From contig CAKRYT010000006.1 of the NCBI GenBank assembly GCA_934432675.1, positions 62,001-126,000 of the forward strand: a stretch of 64,000 nt of DNA, given 5' to 3'. Shown here piece after piece: positions 8,084 to 17,187 of the stretch. Below the pieces are notes generated by a model that was not told the origin of the DNA, ran no database searches, and saw nothing but the letters and a program-made list of their open reading frames with translations. A program made the translations under genes and the position numbers. Position 1 is the stretch's first letter, and every line of letters begins with the position of its first letter. The stretch is from an uncultured Eubacteriales bacterium. Its GTDB lineage: Bacteria > Bacillota > Clostridia > Oscillospirales > CAG-272.

Positions 8084-8973
8084 TTGCATTCAGAGAAAAA
8101 CTGATGAAGGGTGTGTTTCTTGTAAGCGCACTCTTCTCGGTGTTTGCGCTCGTCACGATCACCGTGTACCTGCTTGCGAGCGGGGTGCCGTTTATCGCCG
8201 GGACCGGATTCGGTAAGTTCATCCTGGGGATGCGGTGGGCACCGCTCGCCGATACGCCCTCCTACGGCATTTTCCCGATGATCGTCGCGAGCCTGTACGT
8301 GACCGCGCTCTCGACTCTCTTCGGGGTAGGTATCGGGCTCTTCACGGCGATCTGCCTCTACAAATTCTGCCCGAAAAAACTGGTGGCTCCCATCCGGCAG
8401 ATGGTGAATCTGCTTGCCGGTATCCCGTCGGTGATTTACGGGCTTTTCGGCATGACGGTCATCGTGCCCTTCATCCGTGACCACGTGTCCCCGCGGGGGG
8501 TCGGTTACGGGATCTTCTCCTCCTCCGTCGTGCTTGCCATCATGGTCTTGCCCACCGTCGTCAGCGTCTCGCTCGACGCGATGCGCGCCGTGCCGGAGAG
8601 TTACTATGAGGGGGCACTCGCCCTCGGGGCGACGAAGGAGGCGGCGACTTTCCGCGTCATGCTCCCCGCCGCGAAGAGCGGTATCCTCGCCGGGGTGGTC
8701 CTCGCCGTCGGGCGGGCACTCGGGGAGACGATGGCGGTCATGATGGTCATCGGGAACAGCCCTACCATGCCGAAGAGTCTTTTCCAGAGTGTGCGTACCA
8801 TGACATCGAACATCGCCATGGGCGCGACCGAGATGACGGGAGACGCCGTCACGGCACTCATTGCGACGGGTGTGGTACTCTTCGTATTCACACTTCTGCT
8901 CAACATGGGCTTTTCGCTCTTGAAACGGGAAAAAGTCCGTGATGGCGGCAGGAAGAAAGGAGGCGGCAAGTGA
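8080..8973 (+). CDS. pstC: Phosphate ABC transporter permease PstC
   Basis: 297-residue inner-membrane permease with about six hydrophobic helices. The ABC-coupling EAA loop is visible as YYEGALALGATKEAATF, followed by LPAAKSGILAGVVLAVGRALGETMAV, which is typical of PstC. It forms the channel with PstA and is energised by PstB. Its start overlaps the pstS stop by four bases and its stop overlaps the pstA start region, so the operon is tightly coupled. Confidence 0.95.
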   Translation: MIAFREKLMKGVFLVSALFSVFALVTITVYLLASGVPFIAGTGFGKFILGMRWAPLADTPSYGIFPMIVASLYVTALSTLFGVGIGLFTAICLYKFCPKKLVAPIRQMVNLLAGIPSVIYGLFGMTVIVPFIRDHVSPRGVGYGIFSSSVVLAIMVLPTVVSVSLDAMRAVPESYYEGALALGATKEAATFRVMLPAAKSGILAGVVLAVGRALGETMAVMMVIGNSPTMPKSLFQSVRTMTSNIAMGATEMTGDAVTALIATGVVLFVFTLLLNMGFSLLKREKVRDGGRKKGGGK

Positions 8974-9851
8974 TGGAAACGGTTGCATCCGAAAAGGACG
9001 GTGCCACGCGCCGTGCCCGCCTCGGGCGGGGGTTCTTCCGTGCCCTGCGCGGGTTGAGCGTCGGCTCGACGGCACTCGCCGTCGCCTCTCTCGTCGCCGT
9101 CGTCGTCTACGTGCTCGTCGGCGGGGTGGGGGGCCTGTCCTGGCAGTTGCTTTTCGGTGCCTATCGCGGCGACCGGGTCTCTATCTTCCCGGCGTTCGTC
9201 GGGACGCTGGAACTGGTGCTGATCGCCGTGCTGATCGCCGTTCCGATCGGAATCGGCAGTGCCGTCTACCTTGTGGAGTACATGAACAATAAGGGGAAAC
9301 TCGTCGGGGTCATCCGCGTCGCGACCGAGACACTCGCCGGTATCCCGAGTATCGTCTACGGGCTGTTCGGGTATCTGGTGTTCGTCGTGGGGCTCGGCTG
9401 GGGCTATTCGCTCCTCGGCGGCGGCATCACGCTGGCCGTGATGATCCTGCCCGTTATCGTGCGTTCGACCGAAGAGAGTCTGCTCGCCGTGCCGGACGGG
9501 TATCGTGAGGGGTCTTACGCCCTCGGGGCGAGCAAGGTGCGTACCATCTTCCGGGTCGTGCTCCCGAGTGCGGCACCGGGGATTGTGACGGCGATGATTC
9601 TCGCCGTCGGGCGGGTCGTCAGTGAGAGTGCGGTGCTCATCCTCACGGTCGGTATGGTGGTGAATCTGGTCCCCGTCACGCCGATGAGTTCGGGCACCAG
9701 CCTCGCGCTTGACATCTACTATTTTGCGAGCCACGGTTATCCGAACGAGGCGGCGGCGACCGCCGTGGTGTTGCTCGTGTTCGTCGTCTGCCTGAACCTG
9801 CTCGCCGGCGGTGTCGGAAAAATGATGAAGAAAGGAATGGGAGAAACGTAA
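8973..9851 (+). CDS. pstA: Phosphate ABC transporter permease PstA
   Basis: About 292-residue permease, partner of PstC. About six membrane helices, an EAA loop (GYREGSYALGASKVRTIF) and the PstA-type sequence LAGIPSIVYGLFGYLVF are visible. The ATG at 8973 is preferred, with GGAGG 9 bp upstream; a GTG directly before it (8970) is the alternative. It overlaps the pstC stop and its own stop shares one base with the pstB start. Confidence 0.94.
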   Translation: METVASEKDGATRRARLGRGFFRALRGLSVGSTALAVASLVAVVVYVLVGGVGGLSWQLLFGAYRGDRVSIFPAFVGTLELVLIAVLIAVPIGIGSAVYLVEYMNNKGKLVGVIRVATETLAGIPSIVYGLFGYLVFVVGLGWGYSLLGGGITLAVMILPVIVRSTEESLLAVPDGYREGSYALGASKVRTIFRVVLPSAAPGIVTAMILAVGRVVSESAVLILTVGMVVNLVPVTPMSSGTSLALDIYYFASHGYPNEAAATAVVLLVFVVCLNLLAGGVGKMMKKGMGET

Positions 9852-10621
9852 TGCAGGCATTTCATGACCCTATGCGTATTTCGGTGAAAGACTGCCATCT
9901 CTGGTACGGCTCTTTTGAGGCACTCAAAGGGATTACCATGGATATTGAGCCGCGGGAGGTCACGGCGTTTATCGGCCCCTCCGGATGCGGCAAGAGTACC
10001 TTCTTAAAAATCCTTAACCGCATGAACGACCTCGTGGACGGATGCCGTATCACGGGGGAATTCAGGATCGGCGGCGCGGACATCTTCGCCAAAGATACGG
10101 ACATCAACCTGCTCCGTCGCGAGGTCGGTATGGTGTTCCAGAAACCGAATCCGTTTCCGATGAGCATTTACGATAACATTGCGTTTGCCCCTCGTACCTT
10201 CGGCGTGACGAAAAAGGCGGATCTGGACGAGATCGTCGAGGGGAGCCTGCGGCGCGCGAGCATCTGGGACGAGGTCAAGGACCGCCTGCGCCGCAGTGCG
10301 CTCGGGATGTCCGGCGGGCAGCAGCAGCGGCTCTGCATCGCCCGTGCCCTCGCGGCAAATCCGCGCATCCTGCTCATGGATGAGCCGACCTCGGCACTGG
10401 ACCCCATCTCGACGGGCAAGATCGAGGAACTCGTCGGGGAACTGCGCCGGACCCTGACCATCGTCATCGTCACGCACAATATGCAGCAGGCGACGCGTAT
10501 CGCCGACAGGACGGCGTTCTTTTACCTCGGGGAACTCATCGAGTACGGTACGACGGAGCAGATCTTCTCCTGCCCGCACGACCCGCGCACGGAAAATTAT
10601 ATTACGGGCAGATTCGGCTGA
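9851..10621 (+). CDS. pstB: Phosphate ABC transporter ATP-binding protein
   Basis: 256-residue cytoplasmic ATPase driving the Pst transporter. Walker A is GPSGCGKST (42-50), the signature is MSGGQQQR (153-160; PstB proteins often have LSGGQQQR), and Walker B is LLMDEPT (174-180). The H-loop His is in VTHNMQQATRIADRTAFF, a characteristic PstB stretch. It is fully within the pst operon, between pstA and phoU. Confidence 0.96.
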   Translation: MQAFHDPMRISVKDCHLWYGSFEALKGITMDIEPREVTAFIGPSGCGKSTFLKILNRMNDLVDGCRITGEFRIGGADIFAKDTDINLLRREVGMVFQKPNPFPMSIYDNIAFAPRTFGVTKKADLDEIVEGSLRRASIWDEVKDRLRRSALGMSGGQQQRLCIARALAANPRILLMDEPTSALDPISTGKIEELVGELRRTLTIVIVTHNMQQATRIADRTAFFYLGELIEYGTTEQIFSCPHDPRTENYITGRFG

Positions 10622-10652
10622 AATTGACAAGAAAAACGGGAGGCGATATAAT

Positions 10653-11306
10653 ATGAGTATCCGGAACAAATATGAGGCGGAACTCGCACAGGTTTTCGAT
10701 AAACTCGTGACGATGTGTCGCGAGACGGAGCGGGCAATCGACCGTTCCGTCACAGCACTCGTGATGCGTGACGCGGCACTTTCGCGCGCGGTCATTGAAG
10801 AGGATAAGAACATCGACCGGCTGGAACATGAGATCGAGCAGGATTGCCTGAAAATCCTGCTGATGGAGCACCCGGTCGCGAGCGATTTCCGCGACGTTTC
10901 CGCCGCGCTCAAAATGATCACCGACCTGGAACGCATCGCCGACCAGGCGGCGGACATTGCCGAACTCGCGCTCGGATTCGGAAACGAAAAGTATATCAAG
11001 GAGCCCGAGCACATTGCCGAGATGGCGAAACTCGCCACCGCGATGGTCAAGGACAGCGTGGAGAGTTACATCAATCGGGACGTGGAACTGGCACGTTCGC
11101 TGGACGGGCGCGACGACCGGGTGGACGAACTCTTCGAGACGGTGAAGAACGACCTCGTGGCACTCATCCGCCTCGACGGTGCGAACGCCGACCAGGCGAT
11201 CCTCTTCATGATGATCGCCAAGTATTTGGAGCGCATCGCCGACCACGCCGTGAACATCGGCGAGTGGGTCGAGTACGCCGCGACGGGCTATCATAAAATG
11301 GGATAA
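10653..11306 (+). CDS. phoU: Phosphate transport system regulator PhoU
   Basis: 217-residue all-helical protein with two PhoU repeats (about 10-100 and 115-205). Each carries the metal-binding E/DxxxD pattern, seen as ALKMITDLERIADQAADIAE and FMMIAKYLERIADHAVNIGEW. PhoU links the Pst transporter to the PhoR kinase and represses the regulon when phosphate is plentiful. GGGAGG lies about 9 bp before the ATG. It sits 31 bp after pstB and 10 bp before the response regulator. Confidence 0.95.
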   Translation: MSIRNKYEAELAQVFDKLVTMCRETERAIDRSVTALVMRDAALSRAVIEEDKNIDRLEHEIEQDCLKILLMEHPVASDFRDVSAALKMITDLERIADQAADIAELALGFGNEKYIKEPEHIAEMAKLATAMVKDSVESYINRDVELARSLDGRDDRVDELFETVKNDLVALIRLDGANADQAILFMMIAKYLERIADHAVNIGEWVEYAATGYHKMG

Positions 11307-11316
11307 GGAGACGGAC

Positions 11317-11991
11317 ATGGCAGAGAGGCAACTCATTTATGCGGTTGACGACGAGGCGGGGATCCGCGAACTGTACCAGTGCGCGCTGGATGCGGCGGGT
11401 TTCCGCGTGCGCTGCTTCGAGGGGGCGGAGGGGCTGTTTGCCGCACTCCGCGAGGAGGTGCCGGACCTGCTCCTGCTGGATGTCATGCTGGAAGGGGAGG
11501 ACGGTTTTGAGATCCTCACACGCCTGCGTGCGGACGCCCGCACGGCGGTGTTGCCCGTGATCATGGTCTCCGCCAAAGGGGAGGAGATCAGCAAGGTCCG
11601 GGGGCTCAACCTCGGTGCCGACGACTATCTTGCAAAGCCGTTCGGCGTGATGGAACTGGTGGCGCGTATCCGCGCGGGACTACGCCGCTCCTCTCCGAAA
11701 CAAACCGTGCTTACCTACGCCGGGATTGTCCTTGACGACGGTCGGCATGAGGTAAAGGTCGCGGGCGCGCCCGTGGCGATGACCCGCAAGGAATACGAAC
11801 TTTTGAAACTGCTCCTGCGGCATACGGGACAGGTCGTCTCCCGGGAGGAGATTCTCACGACGGTCTGGGGTGCCGACTATATCGGTGAAACGCGCACACT
11901 CGATATTCATATGGCGACGCTGCGGAAACACATCGCGGGGTCGGGGGCAGAGATCACAACCGTGCGCGGAGTGGGGTATTTGTTGCAATGA
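11317..11991 (+). CDS. phoP: OmpR-family response regulator, phosphate regulon (PhoP/PhoB type)
   Basis: 224-residue two-domain regulator. The receiver domain (1-120) has the acidic pair Asp11/Asp12, phospho-acceptor Asp55 in LLLLDVML, and the KPF lysine. The winged-helix output domain (about 130-224) ends in VRGVGYLL. The location directly after pstSCAB-phoU and its four-base overlap with the kinase gene identify it as the phosphate regulator; sequence alone would only give the OmpR family. It probably binds the repeats at 7101-7127. Confidence 0.9.
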   Translation: MAERQLIYAVDDEAGIRELYQCALDAAGFRVRCFEGAEGLFAALREEVPDLLLLDVMLEGEDGFEILTRLRADARTAVLPVIMVSAKGEEISKVRGLNLGADDYLAKPFGVMELVARIRAGLRRSSPKQTVLTYAGIVLDDGRHEVKVAGAPVAMTRKEYELLKLLLRHTGQVVSREEILTTVWGADYIGETRTLDIHMATLRKHIAGSGAEITTVRGVGYLLQ

Positions 11992-13685
11992 AGAAAAAAC
12001 TCATGATTTGGAATACGGCGATCGTGGCACTCGCGCTCGCGCTGATGCTCGGGCTCGGTGTTCTCGTGACGCGGAGTGACCGCTATGAGATGACCGAGGA
12101 GAAAATCCGCGAGGTCACGGAGATCTACGCCGCGACCTTTGACCCGGACAACATCCGCTTTTCGGAGGATGACGCAATCCGCGTGACGGTGCTGGACAAC
12201 GCGGGGCAGGTGCTCGCGGACAGCGAGGCAGTCGATCCCGCCAAGATGGAAAACCACAGCCAGCGCGAGGAAATCCTTGCCGCCTTCGGGGGCAATCCCA
12301 AGACCGTCACGCGGACGAGCGAGACGACGGGGCGCAAGATGATGTATTACGCCGAGCGCGTGGAGGTGGACGGCATCTCTTATTACATCCGCGTCGCGAT
12401 CCCCATTGCGAGCGTCAGTTCCTATATCGTGAAGAGCAGTGTACCGATGCTGTTCATCATGCTGATGGTCCTGTTCCTCACGACCCTGTGCGGTTATTTC
12501 TTCGGTGCCGGGCTCCTGAAACCGCTGGAAACCGTGCGGCGGGGGCTCGCCGGTGTGGAGAAGGGCACCTATCGCGAGATTCCGCCCATGACGGATGATG
12601 AAGAAATCAACCGGATGCTGGTGGACATCAACGCCATCAGTACCAAGTTGCAGACGAGCGTCACCGAGGCACGTAGCGAGAGGGAAAAACTCGATTACGT
12701 CCTGAATCACGTCTCGGACGGCATCGTCGTGGCAGACGACAAACTCGCGGTCGTGATCGTCAACCGGTGTGCGGAGGGCATCTTCGGGATCACGGGTGCC
12801 GTCGGTAAGGGCATCCGGGCACTCACGGCGGACGAGGCGTTCATACACGCCATGACGGATTGTGCCGAGGGCGGCAGCGGGAGCATCTTCCGCGCGCAGT
12901 ATAACGGCGCATGGTATCTCGTCACGGTACACAGGACGGAGAACGGGCTGGTTATCGCGGTACTCACCGACGTGACGGCGGAGAAGAACGGGGAGCAGAT
13001 GCGGCTCGAATTCTTCGCAAACGCGTCTCATGAACTGAAAACGCCGCTCACCACCATCAAGGGTTTCAACGACCTCGTGGCGATGGAGGCGCAGGGAGAC
13101 CGCACGCGCGGTTACGCCGAGCGCATCGACCGTGAGGTTTCGCGGATGCTCGCACTTATTGACGATATGCTGAACATCAGCCGCCTCGAAAGCACCACCC
13201 TGACCGAGGCGGATCTGGTACCGGTCTCTCTCGGGGAGGTTGCGGGCGAGGTGACGGAGGCACTCTCCATGCTGGCGTCGGAGAAGAAGATTGAGGTCAG
13301 TGTCACCGGTGACGCGACCCTGACCTGTACGCACGACCACGCCTACGAACTCATCAAAAACCTGACCGAAAACGCGATCCGATACGGCAGAGCGGGAGGA
13401 CACGCCTACGTTTCCCTGGAAACCGTCGGCGGCGCACCGATCCTGACCGTGAAGGACGACGGCATCGGCATCGACGCGGAGCATCAGAGCCGCATTTTCG
13501 AGCGTTTCTACCGCGTGGATAAATCGCGCTCCCGCGCGACGGGCGGTACCGGGCTCGGGCTCGCCATCGTCAAGCATATCTGCGACCTCTACGGCGCGGA
13601 GATCGCCCTGACCTCCAAGCCGGGCGTCGGCACCACGGTGCGCGTGACTTTCCCCGCCGCGGACGGTGCAAGCGCGAACGCCTGA
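11988..13685 (+). CDS. phoR: Sensor histidine kinase PhoR
   Basis: 565-residue membrane kinase. Layout: TM helix about 8-28, extracytoplasmic region to about 150, second TM about 152-173, HAMP, a PAS domain (about 233-330), the dimerisation domain with His348 in NASHELKTPLTT, and an ATPase domain with N box (NLTENAIRYG), DDGIGI and GGTGLGLAIVK. TM-PAS-HisKA is the usual PhoR plan. The start overlaps the regulator stop (ATGA). It would phosphorylate the upstream regulator when phosphate is scarce. Confidence 0.92.
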   Translation: MKKKLMIWNTAIVALALALMLGLGVLVTRSDRYEMTEEKIREVTEIYAATFDPDNIRFSEDDAIRVTVLDNAGQVLADSEAVDPAKMENHSQREEILAAFGGNPKTVTRTSETTGRKMMYYAERVEVDGISYYIRVAIPIASVSSYIVKSSVPMLFIMLMVLFLTTLCGYFFGAGLLKPLETVRRGLAGVEKGTYREIPPMTDDEEINRMLVDINAISTKLQTSVTEARSEREKLDYVLNHVSDGIVVADDKLAVVIVNRCAEGIFGITGAVGKGIRALTADEAFIHAMTDCAEGGSGSIFRAQYNGAWYLVTVHRTENGLVIAVLTDVTAEKNGEQMRLEFFANASHELKTPLTTIKGFNDLVAMEAQGDRTRGYAERIDREVSRMLALIDDMLNISRLESTTLTEADLVPVSLGEVAGEVTEALSMLASEKKIEVSVTGDATLTCTHDHAYELIKNLTENAIRYGRAGGHAYVSLETVGGAPILTVKDDGIGIDAEHQSRIFERFYRVDKSRSRATGGTGLGLAIVKHICDLYGAEIALTSKPGVGTTVRVTFPAADGASANA

Positions 13686-13722
13686 CGCGGCAAAAGACCT
13701 GACGACGCCTGACGCGGCAAAA
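13678..13722 (+). repeat. Two direct copies of an 18-bp sequence at the phoR 3' end
   Basis: The 18 bases at 13678-13695 (covering the phoR stop) recur at 13705-13722, 27 bp apart. This looks like a small duplication at the end of the gene; no function is evident. Confidence 0.7.
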
Positions 13723-13770
13723 AACTGCCCGCGGCGTCGGGACGGTCCATACGAAACGGAAAACGAAACG

Positions 13771-13803
13771 GCATCGACACGCCCCGTGCGGGCGTGTCGA
13801 TGC
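13771..13803 (+). terminator. Strong hairpin after phoR
   Basis: A perfect 14-bp inverted repeat (13771-13784 and 13790-13803) encloses a 5-base loop. No T-run follows on the plus strand, so it may be an attenuating or RNA-protecting hairpin and not a classic terminator. Confidence 0.5.
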
Positions 13804-13840
13804 GCGTATTGACAAACGAACGGAAAGCGAGGATAACACG

Positions 13841-14344
13841 ATGCCGTACTGCCTTTACGACTCCCCCCTCGGTGAGATCCGCATCGTGAGCGACGGGACT
13901 GCCGTCACCGGGCTTTGGCTCCCGGGGCAGGGCGGGGAAGCGGCGATCGCAGCGTTGGGTGCCGAGGTCGGGGATGACGATCTGCTCCGCGCGACACGCT
14001 CGTGGCTCGACCGGTATTTTGACGGGGAGGAGCCGGATTTTATGCCACCGCTCCGTCCGACGGGCACTCCTTTTCGCGAGCGCGTCTGGGCGATGCTCCG
14101 CACGATTCCCTACGGTGAGACGACGACCTACGGTGCGCTGGCACTGCGTCTCTCTGCCCCGGGTGGGAGGATGTCGGCGCAGGCGGTCGGCGGTGCCGTC
14201 GGGTCCAACCCGATCTCCATTCTGATTCCCTGCCACCGCGTGGTCGGTGCGGGGGGTGCTCTCGTCGGCTATGCCGGCGGGGTGGAGAAAAAGGTGTTTC
14301 TGCTTGCGCTCGAAAAGCGGGGGAGGCGCACCGGCGGGGCGTGA
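13841..14344 (+). CDS. ogt: Methylated-DNA--protein-cysteine S-methyltransferase
   Basis: 167-residue DNA repair protein that removes alkyl groups from O6-alkylguanine onto its own cysteine. The acceptor is Cys131 in ILIPCHRVV, and the DNA-binding helix-turn-helix precedes it (PYGETTTYGALA, AVGGAVGSNP). It lacks an N-terminal Ada regulatory domain, so it is the Ogt/MGMT form. It stands alone after the phosphate operon and ends before a bidirectional terminator. Confidence 0.93.
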   Translation: MPYCLYDSPLGEIRIVSDGTAVTGLWLPGQGGEAAIAALGAEVGDDDLLRATRSWLDRYFDGEEPDFMPPLRPTGTPFRERVWAMLRTIPYGETTTYGALALRLSAPGGRMSAQAVGGAVGSNPISILIPCHRVVGAGGALVGYAGGVEKKVFLLALEKRGRRTGGA

Positions 14345-14546
14345 TACAGTCCCGCCTTTCCGCACACTGCAAAACCGCACCTCCAAGAAACACCCCCGTG
14401 CAGTGTATCTCCAAGCCTCCCGGTAACACAGCACCGGGTAGCACCCCTCAAAATCCAAACCGGGATGGTTGGGCACCGAAACGGATTTTGCTTTCGTTCG
14501 TGCCGCCCCCGACGAACGCTCCCGACGAATGCCCCCCGACGAATGC

Positions 14547-14577
14547 AAAGAGAGCCCGCGTCTCGCGGGCTCTCTTT
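14547..14577. terminator. Bidirectional terminator between ogt and MATE gene
   Basis: A 14-bp perfect stem (14547-14560 with 14564-14577) with a TCT loop has A-rich and T-rich ends, so it can end both convergent transcripts. The 14345-14546 stretch before it holds no gene; it has three near-copies of CCCGACGAA at about 14510-14545. Confidence 0.8.
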
Positions 14578-14599
14578 CTATCATTGCGCGGATGCCCGA

Positions 14600-16033
14600 T
14601 TAACGGTGCTCCTCCGTCGCGGTGGTGTATGCGTCGGATGCGGGTTGGGAGAAAAGCGGCGTTTCTCCGTCCGTAGCCTCCGTGGTACCGTCTTCCTTCG
14701 GCATGACCTTGCGGAGTACGTGGATAAAGTACAGGAACTCCCCGATAGCGGTCAGCGTCCAGGAGAAGATATAAAGGAGGTACAGGGAGGGGATGGTGCG
14801 GAAGTGGGCGAACACGGTATAGATCCACAGGATGCGGAACAGGCAGGAGCCCGAGATGACGACTGCGGTCGGCACAACGGTTTTTCCAAGCCCGCGTGAG
14901 GCGGCGATGGTGCCGTCCATGAAGGCGGAGATACAGTAGGAGAATGCCATGATGGAGAGACGTTTCATCCCGGCGTCAATGACTGCCGCGTCGGACGTGA
15001 ACAGGGTGAGGAACTGCCGCCCGCCGAAGAACAGGAAAAAACCGAACGCAAGTGCGAAGGAAAAGGCGAGGCCGACGCAGATGCCGTAACTTTTCAGTAC
15101 CCGGTCGCGCTTTTTCGCGCCGTAGTTCTGCGCCATGAAAGCGGTGCACGCCATATAGAACGCCGCCATCATGTCGTAGACGAGCGCGTCGGAATTCGCC
15201 GCCGCGGAGTTGCCTTCCACCATGACGGTGTCAAAGGAGTTGACCGCCGACTGGATGAAGAGGTTGGCAATGGCGAAAATTGAGTTCTGCAATCCTGCGG
15301 GGATGCCGAGCGTGAGGATGGAGGCGGAGGCGGAACGGTCAAAACGCAGTTCGCGCACGGACAGGCGGTAATGCTCACGGCAGGTGAAGATGCGTATGAG
15401 GACGAGCACTGCGGAGAGGTACTGCGAGGCGACGCTCGCGACGGCGACACCGAGGACGCCCCACTTGCAGACGATGACGAAAAACAGGTTGAGCCCGATG
15501 TTGAGCGCACCGGAGAGAGACAGGTAGAGCAGCGGCCGTCTGGAATCCCCCGCCGCTCCGAGGATGCCGTTGCCGTAATTGTAGATGGCAAGAGCAGGGG
15601 CACCGAGCAGGTACACGCGCGTGTAGAGTTCTGCCCCGGCGAGCAACTCCTCTTTGGTGTCGAGCAGACGGAGGAGCGGCCGCGCGGCGGAGATGCCGGC
15701 CGCCGCGATGCAGATGCCGTAAATGACGGAGATCAGGAGGGCGGAGTGGACGACGCGGCGCAGACGGACGGTGTCGCCGGCACCGATGTGCCGTGCGGCG
15801 AGGGAATTGATTCCGCTCCCCATACCGATGAGGAGCCCCGTAAAGAGCAGGACGAGCGTCGAGCAGGAGCCGACGGAGCCAAGAGCCTCTTTACCGGCAA
15901 ATCTGCCGACGACGGCGACGTCCGACATATTGAAGAGGACTTGCAGAACGTTGGAGAGCACGAGCGGCAGACTGAAAAGGACAATATTCTTAAAAAGCGG
16001 ACCCTCGGTCATATCGATGGATCTTTGTTTCAT
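14600..16033 (-). CDS. MATE-family multidrug/cation efflux protein
   Basis: 477-residue membrane protein with about 12 hydrophobic helices. The family opening (EGPLFKNIVLFSLPLVLSNVLQVLFNMSD-type, with VGRFAG) and an internally repeated half (GIPAGLQNSIFAIANLFIQ) identify it as a MATE exporter that uses a Na+ or H+ gradient. AGGTGA precedes the ATG. It has its own promoter (16146-16174) downstream of the AraC-type regulator gene. The substrate cannot be told from sequence. Confidence 0.9.
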   Translation of the reverse strand: MKQRSIDMTEGPLFKNIVLFSLPLVLSNVLQVLFNMSDVAVVGRFAGKEALGSVGSCSTLVLLFTGLLIGMGSGINSLAARHIGAGDTVRLRRVVHSALLISVIYGICIAAAGISAARPLLRLLDTKEELLAGAELYTRVYLLGAPALAIYNYGNGILGAAGDSRRPLLYLSLSGALNIGLNLFFVIVCKWGVLGVAVASVASQYLSAVLVLIRIFTCREHYRLSVRELRFDRSASASILTLGIPAGLQNSIFAIANLFIQSAVNSFDTVMVEGNSAAANSDALVYDMMAAFYMACTAFMAQNYGAKKRDRVLKSYGICVGLAFSFALAFGFFLFFGGRQFLTLFTSDAAVIDAGMKRLSIMAFSYCISAFMDGTIAASRGLGKTVVPTAVVISGSCLFRILWIYTVFAHFRTIPSLYLLYIFSWTLTAIGEFLYFIHVLRKVMPKEDGTTEATDGETPLFSQPASDAYTTATEEHR

Positions 16034-16145
16034 TGTTTCGGTTCACCTGAAAAGAGAGATGAGGCGGTTTGCGGGCATGCCGCGGTACCGCCGACCGGAT
16101 GCGGCTGTCCCCGCACGCGTGCGCGGGAGCGGGCGCAACTATATT

Positions 16146-16174
16146 ATTGTAACGGTTAGTGCGGGGAAAAGCAA
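16146..16174 (-). promoter_or_regulatory. Promoter of the minus-strand MATE gene
   Basis: On the minus strand TTGCTT (16169-16174) is followed after 17 bp by TACAAT (16146-16151), about 110 bp upstream of the ATG. Confidence 0.65.
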
Positions 16175-16250
16175 GCCCTCGGGACGGCTTTTTCAAAAAT
16201 ATACGGGCGGCATTCCGTCCGTGCGTGCGGCCGACCCGGGCGCAGGACGT

Positions 16251-17000
16251 TTACGGGGTGTCGCCCGTGTAGGCACTCGGCGGGATACCGACCCTCGCCT
16301 TGAAGAGGCGTGAAAAATAGGCGGCATCCGAAAAGCCGCACGCCTCCGCGACCGCATCGAGGGATTCGTGGCTGGTGCGGCGGAGCAGGAGCAGACGCTT
16401 TGCCGCGCGGATACGCAGATCCAGGAGATACTCGTGCGGGGTCTTGCCCGTTTCGCGGCGGAAAAGGCGGCGGATATGGTCGGGGCAGTAGCCGCTCCCG
16501 GTGAGCACGTCATCCACGCGGAAAGCGGGGTCGGACATGTTCTGCGTGAGCAGACGGATCACTTGCCCGACGCGTATATCCGTCGGCGTCTGGCGCGCAC
16601 GCAGGAGCAGCAATTCTTCGAGCGCGTCCACGAGGTGCCCCGTAAACTTGGCGGCACCGTCCTGCCTGCGGCGGTGGAGAATCGGGAAAATGAGCCCCAT
16701 CAGCGACTGCACCGTGTGCCCCGCGTCGTCCGTGAGCACGATCGGGTCGCTGTCGTCGGGGAGCGGAAAGTCCGTGATGCGGAAACAGTAGTTTTGGTAG
16801 GACGTTGATGACACCTCGACGTGCGGGGTGTTCGGCGGGATGCAGAGGATGCTGTACGGACCGAAGTGCTCGGTGCGCCCGTCGTCGCCGAAGGTGATGT
16901 ACCCCTCGCCGCTGATGATGGCGAGGATCTCCCAGGTGGCGTGCGTGTGCAGCGGGCAGGAAGACAGGACGGGAGATTTTCCTCCGTAATCGATTCGCAT
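16251..17000 (-). CDS. AraC-family transcriptional regulator
   Basis: 249-residue regulator: an N-terminal cupin-like sensing domain (PLHTHATWEILAIISGEGY, then IPPNTPHVE) and a C-terminal pair of helix-turn-helix motifs (about 150-245), with the AraC signature around AVAEACGFSDAAYFSRLFKARVG. The ATG at 16998-17000 is chosen for its GGAGG site; a longer frame beginning at 17045 would start inside the -10 box. It lies between two MATE exporters, one downstream on the same strand and one divergent, which it probably controls. Confidence 0.88.
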   Translation of the reverse strand: MRIDYGGKSPVLSSCPLHTHATWEILAIISGEGYITFGDDGRTEHFGPYSILCIPPNTPHVEVSSTSYQNYCFRITDFPLPDDSDPIVLTDDAGHTVQSLMGLIFPILHRRRQDGAAKFTGHLVDALEELLLLRARQTPTDIRVGQVIRLLTQNMSDPAFRVDDVLTGSGYCPDHIRRLFRRETGKTPHEYLLDLRIRAAKRLLLLRRTSHESLDAVAEACGFSDAAYFSRLFKARVGIPPSAYTGDTP

Positions 17001-17040
17001 CGTGTGCCTCCGTGACGGCGGGTCCGTCTTTTCGGTTTTC

Positions 17041-17070
17041 ATCATAGCACATCGCGGGCGGCAAAAGCAA
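17041..17070 (-). promoter_or_regulatory. Promoter of the AraC-type regulator
   Basis: On the minus strand TTGCTT (17065-17070) and TATGAT (17041-17046) are 18 bp apart, about 41 bp upstream of the chosen start codon. Confidence 0.65.
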
Positions 17071-17075
17071 CGGGT

Positions 17076-17098
17076 ATTTCCGGAAAAATGTCGGAAAT
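17076..17098. promoter_or_regulatory. Candidate operator in the araC-MATE divergent region
   Basis: ATTTCCG (17076-17082) and CGGAAAT (17092-17098) form an inverted repeat around 9 bp; TTTCCGGAAA within it is itself a palindrome. It lies just upstream of the regulator -35 box and about 90 bp before the divergent MATE start, a natural place for autoregulation. Confidence 0.4.
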
Positions 17099-17187
17099 GT
17101 CCAAATAGATGTCGTTCCCGCCCATGGCATTTTGACAGCGGAATTTCTATACTGTTCTCGATGAATCGGTAAAGGAGGGACCACAGG

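Noticed and set aside
17132..17153. TTGACA plus TATACT as a promoter for the divergent MATE gene
   Set aside because: The spacer is only 10 bp, too short for a sigmaA promoter.
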